This document shows, piece by piece, positions 7,638 to 12,906 of a stretch of 12,906 nt of DNA. The DNA is from Bacteroidota bacterium. Its GTDB lineage: Bacteria; Bacteroidota; Bacteroidia; AKYH767-A; JABDAW01. The notes under the pieces are model-generated. The model had not been told where the DNA came from and made no database searches. It saw only the letters and a program-made list of their open reading frames with translations. A program made the translations under genes and the position numbers. The stretch's first letter is position 1. The number at the start of each line of letters is the position of its first letter. The stretch covers positions 1 to 12,906 of the forward strand of contig JAHEYM010000064.1 in the NCBI GenBank assembly GCA_023251595.1, given 5' to 3'.

Positions 7638-7674
7638 AAAAACGCCGCCTTACCTCAGGCAAGACGGCGTTTTT
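7638..7674. terminator. Bidirectional intrinsic terminator
   Basis: AAAAACGCCG (7638-7647) pairs with CGGCGTTTTT (7665-7674). The stem continues inward with CTT/AAG and CC/GG around a short loop, with two mismatches. A T-tract on the right and an A-tract on the left make it a Rho-independent terminator for both the methyltransferase (+) and the ompA-like gene (-), which converge here. Confidence 0.9.
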
Positions 7675-7703
7675 GATTACACGATTAAACGTGTAGAATA
7701 TAA

Positions 7704-9224
7704 TTACTTGCCGAGTTTGAAATCAACCCGACGGTTTGTGCTATCGAGGGTGTTTTTAGCTAAAGGATCAACTTTTCCTTTTGATTCGGCAGTGAATCTG
7801 CTTTTATCGAGACCATAAATTTTCACAAGGTGATCGATTACATTATTCGCACGATTTTGACCAAGCGCCTGATTGTATTGTTCTGAGGCAAATTGATCGC
7901 AATTACCAACAACTGTAACTTTAACTTTTGGATTAGCTTTCAACACTCTTGCTACGTTTGCAAGAACTTCATACATTCTGTATTCAACAACAGCATTGTC
8001 TGTTTCGAAGAACACAGAAGGAAGGAATGCGTTTGTAATATCAGATGCAACGGTCTCACCACCGTTGTGGATGTCATCGCTTTTACCAAGAGGAATTGTT
8101 TTACCCTGGAAGTTAACTAAAGTACCGGTTTTTGTTCCAGGTTCCAGGTCACGGCTATCCGGAACACCGTCACCGTCTGTATCAACTTCTTTTCCTGTGT
8201 TGTCAACTTTGGCACCTTTAGCTGTGAAGGGTTCAGCATCCTGATAATCAGGAACACCGTCACCATCTGAATCAACAGAAGTTCCGTCGCCATATACTTT
8301 AACGCCTTCCGGAGTATTGCTGTCTTTGTCATAAATATCAGCAACACCGTCTTTGTCTTTATCACCGGTCAGACCACCGATTTGTGTTCTTATATCTTTC
8401 AATTCAGAGAAGATAGAACCTACCGGATTCACCCAATCAATGTGTTTGTCTTTTTTACCAAAGATGTAGGTAAGACCAAGTTGTAGGTATGCGTAAGTGT
8501 CGTTGTTGGTAAATACGCTCGTTGTGCTCTGTGCACCATCATGTAAACGGTCAGAACCATCGACACGGTCAGATAAGATCATACGATAATTTACATAGCT
8601 GAATGCATTGAAATGGCGTGAAAGATTGTAGGTAAGACCAATTGCGATGGGAACAAATGCCTCGCGAACGGTTCCATCAGTGGGATCTGCTTTTCTGTGA
8701 TAGACCTGAACAGCCACCTGACTCGCACCCATTGCATGGGCAGTGTCCATATCATATCTCATCGGTGTAACCTGCATGAGACCAAATCCGATCTTGGTTA
8801 CCAGATTCACATTATCTTTTCTTGATATCCACGAAACGTTTCCAACTGTAAAGGTTGCAGAAGCGGATGCTTCATAATTAATATTGGAAGAGAACTTGTA
8901 GAATGTTTTTTCTCCTTTGAGTTGGCCTAATCCTAACTCACCGCTAAAACCAACGAGATGTGAAAAAGCTTTAGTGACAACAAGCCCGTAATTAAAGTCA
9001 AGACCTTTGCTGATCGATCCGAATACGGCATTTCGACCAATATCCCTTGCAACAGTCGTATCGGCATATTTACCACCCGAGACGTCTCCCAAAAAGAAAT
9101 TAGGTCCAAACTGGATACCTACAGCCCAAGTGTTGAAATCCTTACGCTGAGGGAATTGCGCGAAGATTGAGTTCGTTAAAAACAAGCAAACAACGATGCT
9201 TAGAAGTAATTTTTTAGTGTTCAT
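7704..9224 (-). CDS. OmpA-family outer-membrane protein with thrombospondin type 3 repeats
   Basis: This 506-residue protein begins with a signal peptide (LLLSIVVCLFLTNSIFAQ, likely cut FA|Q near residue 22). An outer-membrane beta-barrel of roughly 240 residues follows (strand-like segments such as WAVGIQFGPNFFLGDVSGG and YAYLQLGLTYIFGKK). A calcium-binding linker at about 287-360 has three TSP3-type units (DKDKDGVADIYD, DSDGDGVPDYQD, DTDGDGVPDSRD). The C-terminal OmpA domain (about 395-506) has GNCDQFASEQYN and GQNRANNV. Here D443 and R458, the two residues that hold diaminopimelate in OmpA-type domains, are both kept, unlike the OmpA domain of the PorE-like protein. It likely ties the outer membrane to peptidoglycan and is probably abundant. 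It is a single gene with its own leader, ending at a strong terminator. The near-identical DNA of the TSP3 units (around 8162 and 8251) reflects repeat duplication. Confidence 0.93.
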   Translation of the reverse strand: MNTKKLLLSIVVCLFLTNSIFAQFPQRKDFNTWAVGIQFGPNFFLGDVSGGKYADTTVARDIGRNAVFGSISKGLDFNYGLVVTKAFSHLVGFSGELGLGQLKGEKTFYKFSSNINYEASASATFTVGNVSWISRKDNVNLVTKIGFGLMQVTPMRYDMDTAHAMGASQVAVQVYHRKADPTDGTVREAFVPIAIGLTYNLSRHFNAFSYVNYRMILSDRVDGSDRLHDGAQSTTSVFTNNDTYAYLQLGLTYIFGKKDKHIDWVNPVGSIFSELKDIRTQIGGLTGDKDKDGVADIYDKDSNTPEGVKVYGDGTSVDSDGDGVPDYQDAEPFTAKGAKVDNTGKEVDTDGDGVPDSRDLEPGTKTGTLVNFQGKTIPLGKSDDIHNGGETVASDITNAFLPSVFFETDNAVVEYRMYEVLANVARVLKANPKVKVTVVGNCDQFASEQYNQALGQNRANNVIDHLVKIYGLDKSRFTAESKGKVDPLAKNTLDSTNRRVDFKLGK

Positions 9225-9240
9225 GTTAAAGGTTTTAAAT

Positions 9241-9254
9241 GTCTGAATTCAGAC
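9241..9254. repeat. Perfect 14-bp palindrome in the ompA-like leader
   Basis: GTCTGAATTCAGAC is its own reverse complement. It sits 17-30 bases upstream of the ompA-like ATG (minus strand). It lies downstream of a weak -7-like TAATATTG on that strand, so it would be in the untranslated leader or over the start of transcription. It could be an operator or a stabilising 5' structure. Confidence 0.6.
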
Positions 9255-9280
9255 GGCAATATTAAACAAATTTCAAACGA

Positions 9281-9314
9281 CAAAAAAATTATTTGAAAAA
9301 AATATTTTTTTTTT
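9281..9314. other. A/T homopolymer tract between deoxynucleoside kinase and ompA-like gene
   Basis: The plus strand shows runs of seven A, another seven A, then TA and ten T, the last ending inside the reverse-complemented stop codon of the kinase. On the minus strand this lies upstream of the ompA-like promoter area and could act as an A/T-rich upstream element or as a weak terminator for the folK-kinase transcript. No GC stem is present. Confidence 0.4.
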
Positions 9315-9957
9315 ACTCCGGGGGATATAAAGCAATTCTTGTTATCCCCGTAGGGTAATCGTCCTCTATCTTATTGATAATTAGGTCGTAATGTTTCGGG
9401 GATCGGATAAAATCAAGATAGGTGACATCGAGTGCAAGAATTTTCAGATCCGGCTGAAGGTTAAAATATCTCCAATATGCCTGATCAATTGAGGCAAGAT
9501 AAGCCTCTGTAATACCCATTTCGTAGGACCTACCACGTTTTGATATCTGGTTCTTCAGATTCGTGATATTATTGTGCAAATACACCAGCAGTGAGGGTTT
9601 TGGCAGAAACTGATAGATGACCTGAAAAATCTTCAGATAGAGCCGAAACTCATCTTCAGCCAAATTGACACCGGCATAAATCATCGATTTACTAAAAAAA
9701 TAGTCTGAAACCGTAAATTGAGGGAAAATCTCCGGCATGAGTCCCTGCATCTTAAATTGCATAAATCGTTCTGCCAGAAACGACATCTCCAACGGAAACC
9801 CATATCTGGAAGGGTTCTCATAGAATTTTGGGAGAAATGGATTATCTGCGAATTCCTCCAGAATCAGTTTTCCGTCAAAATCGGCGGCCAAACGTGTGGC
9901 AAACGACGTTTTTCCGACACCAATCGGTCCTTCAATTGCAATATATTGGTGGATCAA
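9313..9957 (-). CDS. Deoxynucleoside kinase
   Basis: The protein (214 residues) phosphorylates deoxynucleosides to monophosphates in the salvage supply of dNTPs. Walker A is GPIGVGKTS (10-18), and EE at 34-35 is the base-activating and sugar-contacting pair seen in this family. DYFFSKSMIYAGVNL matches the segment that carries the D-R/K-S motif, and the Arg-rich lid is KRGRSYEMGI. The start is TTG at 9957: no ATG lies between it and the P-loop, and TTG begins the family-like (M)IHQYIAIEGPIG. This TTG overlaps the folK stop as TTGA, so translation is coupled to folK. The pairing of folK and a deoxynucleoside kinase is, as I recall, common in Bacteroidota. Preference for dG, dA or other bases cannot be judged. 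Confidence 0.9.
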   Translation of the reverse strand: MIHQYIAIEGPIGVGKTSFATRLAADFDGKLILEEFADNPFLPKFYENPSRYGFPLEMSFLAERFMQFKMQGLMPEIFPQFTVSDYFFSKSMIYAGVNLAEDEFRLYLKIFQVIYQFLPKPSLLVYLHNNITNLKNQISKRGRSYEMGITEAYLASIDQAYWRYFNLQPDLKILALDVTYLDFIRSPKHYDLIINKIEDDYPTGITRIALYPPE

Positions 9958-10463
9958 GAGAACAGATTTTTAAGTTTAGTGACCTTATTTAATCTATTGA
10001 CTTCGAGTGGGTCTTCACAATTCTTGAGCAGTGCCGAAATTGAGACACCAAAGACCGGATGAACATATTCAGCCGCGATTTCCACTACCGGTTCCAATGT
10101 AAACCTGCGTAAATGCATATATGGATGTGGGATCATTAATCTATTTTCATTCATGATCACTGCGCCGTACATCAAAATGTCAATATCCAACTGCCTCGGC
10201 ATCCATTTCGCTGTCCGACTCCTTCCTGTCTCTCCTTCAATTTTATGTATTTCAGACAATAATTTATAGGTGGATAATGCAGTCTCCACAATTATTGCCT
10301 GATTCAGAAATGCCGGTAGATTTTTATCTCCCCATGCGGCAGTTTCATATATAGATGACTTTTTTAAAATGTTGCCGAGATGACACGATATTTCTGTACA
10401 TCCAAAATTTAACCATTTCTCCCGGTCTCCTAAATTGCTGCCAAGTAAAAGTATTGTTTCCAT
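9954..10463 (-). CDS. folK: 2-amino-4-hydroxy-6-hydroxymethyldihydropteridine diphosphokinase (HPPK)
   Basis: FolK transfers pyrophosphate from ATP to 6-hydroxymethyl-7,8-dihydropterin in folate synthesis. The 169-residue protein has the complete family pattern: LLLGSNLGDRE at the N-terminus, YETAAWG (39-45) and FLNQAIIVET (52-61). E77 with GRSR (80-83) comes next, followed by WMPRQLDIDILMYG (87-100) holding the two magnesium-binding Asp residues (D93, D95). The protein continues with IPHPYMHLRRFTLEPVVEIA (111-130). Length agrees with single-domain HPPK. It is the first gene of a two-gene operon with the deoxynucleoside kinase (TTGA overlap) and is divergent from sppA. A -7-like box at 10519-10526 and a palindrome at 10499-10512 lie just upstream of its ATG. 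Confidence 0.96.
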   Translation of the reverse strand: METILLLGSNLGDREKWLNFGCTEISCHLGNILKKSSIYETAAWGDKNLPAFLNQAIIVETALSTYKLLSEIHKIEGETGRSRTAKWMPRQLDIDILMYGAVIMNENRLMIPHPYMHLRRFTLEPVVEIAAEYVHPVFGVSISALLKNCEDPLEVNRLNKVTKLKNLFS

Positions 10464-10498
10464 ATTTGTTTTCTCAAATTCCCCGGAAAATCAGTAGT

Positions 10499-10512
10499 CG
10501 TTGCATGCAACG
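10499..10512. repeat. Perfect 14-bp palindrome between folK and sppA
   Basis: CGTTGCATGCAACG is its own reverse complement. It lies right after the candidate folK -7 box (minus strand), so it would cover the folK transcription start. The right flank continues TCTCTACAAAGG; a symmetric left flank is present only in broken form (CAGTAGT). This resembles one half of a longer dispersed palindrome reading GTAGAGACGTTGC and its complement, which I recall from other bacterial genomes but cannot verify here. Confidence 0.6.
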
Positions 10513-10518
10513 TCTCTA

Positions 10519-10526
10519 CAAAGGTA
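10519..10526 (-). promoter_or_regulatory. Candidate Bacteroidota -7 box for folK
   Basis: Read on the minus strand the bases are TACCTTTG, a full match to TAnnTTTG, about 56 bases before the folK ATG. No good TTG lies 17-23 bases further upstream (the nearest is at about 12), so the promoter is plausible but unproven. Confidence 0.4.
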
Positions 10527-10597
10527 ATAACTACATGGCAAGGTGCGAACGAAAGAGGATTTTTTGTAACATTGCGTTTGTACCGAAACCCATACCC

Positions 10598-12361
10598 ATG
10601 AAACAGTTCTTTAAATTTATGTTCGCTTCGATGTTGGGCTTTATACTAGCCAATGTCGTGCTGTTTATCATTTTTCTTATCATTTTATTCGCAACGCTAG
10701 GCGCTGATAAAGAAACGCCAATATCTAAAAATTCGGTCCTGATGCTGAAACTCGACAAACCCGTTCATGAACGTTCCTCAAATAATCCGTTCGAAAAGTT
10801 TGATTTTACAGGATTGGGTTCAAGTGAAGGTACCGGACTTGATGATATTTTATTCTGTTTGAAAAAAGCTGCTAAGGATGATAGGATACATGGTGTTTTT
10901 CTCTATTTAAGCGCGGTTCCTTCAGGAATGGCAACGATTGAGGAAATACGAAATGGAATAATAAATTTCAAAAAATGTGGCAAATTTGTTTTTGCTTATG
11001 GTGAATATTATTCTCAGGCTGCATATTATATTGCCACTGCAGCAGATCGAATATATTTGAATCCTCAGGGAGGAATAGATTTCAAAGGATTACGTGCGGA
11101 AATAATGTTTTTTAAAGGGGCTTTGGAGAAATTGGAAATTGAACCGGAAGTTATTCGTCACGGAAAATTCAAAGCCGCGGTTGAACCTCTTTTGCTTGAC
11201 AAAATGAGTGATGAAAATCGGAAACAAACGCGTGCATATATAGGTGCAATCTGGAATAAAATATTGGAAAATATTTCAAAGAGTCGAAATATTCCGGTTG
11301 AAAAACTACAGGAGATTGCCGACGGTCTTCTGTTAAGAAATTCAAACGATGCAGTGAAATACGGGATGGCTGATGAACTTGTTTATCGGGATGAAATACT
11401 TGCAATGTTGAAAACAAAAGCGGGTTTGGGAAAAACGGATAAAAATAAATTCGTGGGAGCTGCTAAATACTCGAAATCACTGAAAGAATTAAAAGATAGT
11501 AAATCCGATAATAAAATTGCAGTAATATATGCCGTCGGTAATATTCAGGACGGGAATGCCGGAGATAATAATATCGGATCTCAGAATTTGACAGATCTTA
11601 TTCGCAAAGAGAGATTGGACGATAAAGTGAAAGCCATTGTGTTACGCGTAAATTCGCCTGGCGGTAGCGCACTCGCATCTGATGTGATTTGGCGTGAAAC
11701 CATTCTGGCGAAACAATCCAAACCATTCGTTGTTTCCATGGGCGATGTCGCAGCTTCAGGCGGATATTATATTTCATGCGCTGCGGATACAATCGTTGCA
11801 GAGCCAAATACGATTACGGGTTCCATCGGTGTCTTTGGTGTATTATTTAATACGCAGAAATTGATGAAAAATAAACTTGGGATCACAACCGATACGGTTC
11901 TTACTGGGAAAATGGCTGATTTAGGTTCACTCCAGCGACCTTTAACTGCACAGGAAAAAGTCATTATTCAACAAAGTGTTGAAATGGTTTATGATACTTT
12001 TATTACGCGTGTTGCAAATGGTCGGCATCTCGATAAAGCATTTGTTGACAGTATCGGTCAAGGCAGGGTCTGGAGCGGAACTGATGCAAAAGAAATCGGA
12101 TTGGTCGATATACTTGGTGGTATTGATACTGCTATTGCAATCGCGGCTAAAATGGCAAAACTTCCTGACTACCGGGTGGTAGAATTTCCACTTGAAAAAG
12201 ATCCGATTACTAAATTATTGGAAGAACTTTCGGGTGAAGGAAAAGATATGATCATCAAGCAACAGATGGGGGATACATATATATATTATCAAAGATTACA
12301 CGATCTGTTGAAGATGAACGGAATACAGACAAGGATGGAGTTTGAAGTGGAACTGTATTGA
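10598..12361 (+). CDS. sppA: Signal peptide peptidase SppA, long (67K) form
   Basis: SppA degrades leftover signal peptides and stray membrane fragments on the periplasmic face of the inner membrane. The 587-residue protein starts MKQFFKFMFASMLGFILANV with one membrane anchor (about 10-36). Two tandem SppA/ClpP-like domains follow, as in the E. coli long form. The N-terminal domain holds the catalytic Lys (GKFKAAVEPLL, K192). The C-terminal domain holds the nucleophile in MGDVAASGGYYISCAAD (S387). The Lys-Ser spacing (195) is close to the 200 of the E. coli enzyme. The frame is open back to 10355, but the ATG at 10598 is chosen because the membrane anchor begins at once and the upstream translation overlaps folK and is unlike the family. 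The gene ends with tandem in-frame stops TGATGA that merge into the 8-bp repeat array. Confidence 0.95.
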   Translation: MKQFFKFMFASMLGFILANVVLFIIFLIILFATLGADKETPISKNSVLMLKLDKPVHERSSNNPFEKFDFTGLGSSEGTGLDDILFCLKKAAKDDRIHGVFLYLSAVPSGMATIEEIRNGIINFKKCGKFVFAYGEYYSQAAYYIATAADRIYLNPQGGIDFKGLRAEIMFFKGALEKLEIEPEVIRHGKFKAAVEPLLLDKMSDENRKQTRAYIGAIWNKILENISKSRNIPVEKLQEIADGLLLRNSNDAVKYGMADELVYRDEILAMLKTKAGLGKTDKNKFVGAAKYSKSLKELKDSKSDNKIAVIYAVGNIQDGNAGDNNIGSQNLTDLIRKERLDDKVKAIVLRVNSPGGSALASDVIWRETILAKQSKPFVVSMGDVAASGGYYISCAADTIVAEPNTITGSIGVFGVLFNTQKLMKNKLGITTDTVLTGKMADLGSLQRPLTAQEKVIIQQSVEMVYDTFITRVANGRHLDKAFVDSIGQGRVWSGTDAKEIGLVDILGGIDTAIAIAAKMAKLPDYRVVEFPLEKDPITKLLEELSGEGKDMIIKQQMGDTYIYYQRLHDLLKMNGIQTRMEFEVELY

Positions 12362-12364
12362 TGA

Positions 12365-12473
12365 GTTGATAAGTTGATAAGTTGATAAGTTGATGGGTTG
12401 ATGGGTTGATGGGTTGATGGGTTGATGGGTTGATGGGTTGATGGGTTGATGGGTTGATGGGTTGATGGGTTGA
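12365..12473 (+). repeat. Tandem array of the 8-bp unit GTTGATRR
   Basis: The array has thirteen head-to-tail 8-bp units: three GTTGATAA (12365-12388), ten GTTGATGG (12389-12468), then a partial GTTGA. A degenerate unit, ATTGATGA at 12357-12364, includes the sppA stop codon. The array begins immediately after sppA. Octapeptide-repeat reading frames through it (such as INPSTHQP on the minus strand) follow from the 24-base frame period and are not genes. Inverted copies of the unit lie at 12613-12644. Confidence 0.95.
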
Positions 12474-12612
12474 AAAATGCGTAGGCATAAAGGTAATTTA
12501 TTTCAACTAAAAATAAACAGATTTTACCGAATAAATAGTAATCATACCTGATGATTTTAAAAATATATTATCAATTGTAAAAATAAAATAATATTAAATA
12601 TAATATAAAAAC
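12474..12612. other. AT-rich spacer between inverted repeat arrays
   Basis: These 139 bases are very rich in A and T and hold no gene. A weak hairpin AATCAT-ACCTG-ATGATT is seen at 12540-12556, and short complementary pieces (AGGTA with TACCT, ATTTATT with AATAAAT) are present. The polX promoter should be here or within the arrays, but no clear TAnnTTTG box was found. Confidence 0.5.
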
Positions 12613-12644
12613 CTCTCAACTTATCAACCCTTCAACCTATCAAC
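12613..12644 (-). repeat. Inverted short array of the GTTGATRR unit
   Basis: Four 8-bp units stand on the plus strand as CTCTCAAC, TTATCAAC, CCTTCAAC and CTATCAAC. On the minus strand these read GTTGATAG, GTTGAAGG, GTTGATAA and GTTGAGAG, which is the same unit as the array after sppA, in opposite orientation and more diverged. The array ends 22 bases before the polX ATG. Together the two arrays could pair into a long stem around the AT-rich spacer. Confidence 0.85.
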
Positions 12645-12666
12645 AAAAATGACTGTTGTGTGACTT

Positions 12667-12906
12667 ATGACAACCCTCACCAATTCCGATATATCCGATA
12701 TTTTTCGCAAAACCGCGCAGCTCATGGAGTTGCATGGTGAAAATGAATTTAAAATCAGATCTTATATAAATGCTGGTTTTCGTGTGGAAAGAATCCCGGA
12801 GCCATTATGTGAAATGAATATGTCTGAGCTCGAAAAGCTTGAAGGGATAGGGAAAGGAATTGCAGCACGTATCGTCGAATTAAATAATACAGGAACTACT
12901 TCGGAG
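12667..12906 (+). CDS. polX: PolX-type DNA polymerase/3'-5' exonuclease, N-terminal part (3' partial)
   Basis: Eighty codons run from ATG 12667 to the window edge without a stop. The N-terminal helical domain of family X polymerases is recognisable: IFRKTAQLMELHGENEFKIRSY, the substrate-DNA-binding segment shared with Pol beta-like proteins. LEKLEGIGKGIAARIVELNNTG (residues about 55-76) is a helix-hairpin-helix motif. Bacterial PolX adds a C-terminal PHP exonuclease and acts in base excision repair and gap filling; those parts lie beyond the window. The start is chosen because the preceding ATG (12649) meets a stop after four codons. The gene begins 22 bases after the inverted repeat array, so its leader contains that array. 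Confidence 0.88.
   Translation, partial: MTTLTNSDISDIFRKTAQLMELHGENEFKIRSYINAGFRVERIPEPLCEMNMSELEKLEGIGKGIAARIVELNNTGTTSE

Noticed and set aside
8117..8365. Frames on either strand within the TSP3 repeat region
   Set aside because: They arise from the repetitive Asp/Gly codons of the ompA-like gene and carry no separate signal.
10355..10597. N-terminal extension of SppA from the upstream ATG
   Set aside because: It overlaps folK on the other strand, reads unlike the family and would bury the membrane anchor. ATG 10598 fits the SppA N-terminus.
12365..12473. Repeat array as a possible CRISPR
   Set aside because: The units are 8 bp and directly abutting with no spacers, and no cas genes are present.
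12255..12488. Minus-strand frame with octapeptide repeats (INPSTHQP-like)
   Set aside because: It is the translation of the 8-bp tandem array and the end of sppA on the wrong strand. The 24-base frame period explains the repeat; it is not a gene.

Overview
The window reads as ordinary chromosome of a member of the Bacteroidota, probably from a free-living or environmental lineage. The evidence is a PorP/SprF plus PorE-like gene pair of the type IX secretion system (T9SS) kind, a deoxynucleoside kinase overlapping folK, promoter-like boxes matching the Bacteroidota -7 consensus TAnnTTTG, no obvious Shine-Dalgarno sites, tRNA genes without an encoded CCA, and moderate-to-low GC. The genus cannot be named from this sequence.

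Layout. Bases 1-2833 (+): the 3' part of a PorP/SprF-family outer-membrane protein, overlapping by 19 bp a TPR/beta-propeller/OmpA protein of the PorE type. Bases 2964-3386 (+): a two-gene micro-operon of tiny membrane proteins, a DUF5670/Lmo0937-like 51-residue protein with a GTG start and a YtxH-like protein. Bases 3427-3963 (-): a lone Uma2-family (PD-(D/E)XK fold) protein. Bases 4120-4307 (+): a promoter, tRNA-Gly(GCC) and tRNA-Leu(UAA). Bases 4380-6980 (-): mutS. Bases 7096-7623 (+): a SpoU/TrmH-family RNA methyltransferase, divergent from mutS. Bases 7638-7674: a strong bidirectional terminator. Bases 7704-9224 (-): an outer-membrane beta-barrel/TSP3/OmpA protein. Bases 9313-10463 (-): folK and a deoxynucleoside kinase, translationally coupled through a TTGA overlap. 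Bases 10598-12361 (+): sppA, divergent from folK. Bases 12365-12644: an 8-bp tandem array, an AT-rich spacer and a shorter array of the same unit in inverted orientation. Base 12667 to the end (+): the N-terminus of a PolX-type DNA polymerase.

Functionally this is housekeeping: DNA repair (MutS, PolX), translation (two tRNAs, RNA methyltransferase), folate and dNTP supply (FolK, deoxynucleoside kinase) and envelope biogenesis or quality control (PorP/PorE-like pair, OmpA/TSP3 protein, SppA, small membrane stress-type proteins). I found no convincing undescribed multi-gene system. The most unusual items are non-coding: the inverted GTTGATRR arrays between sppA and polX, a perfect 14-bp palindrome at the likely folK transcription start, a second perfect 14-bp palindrome in the ompA-like leader, and the small GTG-start membrane gene at 2964.
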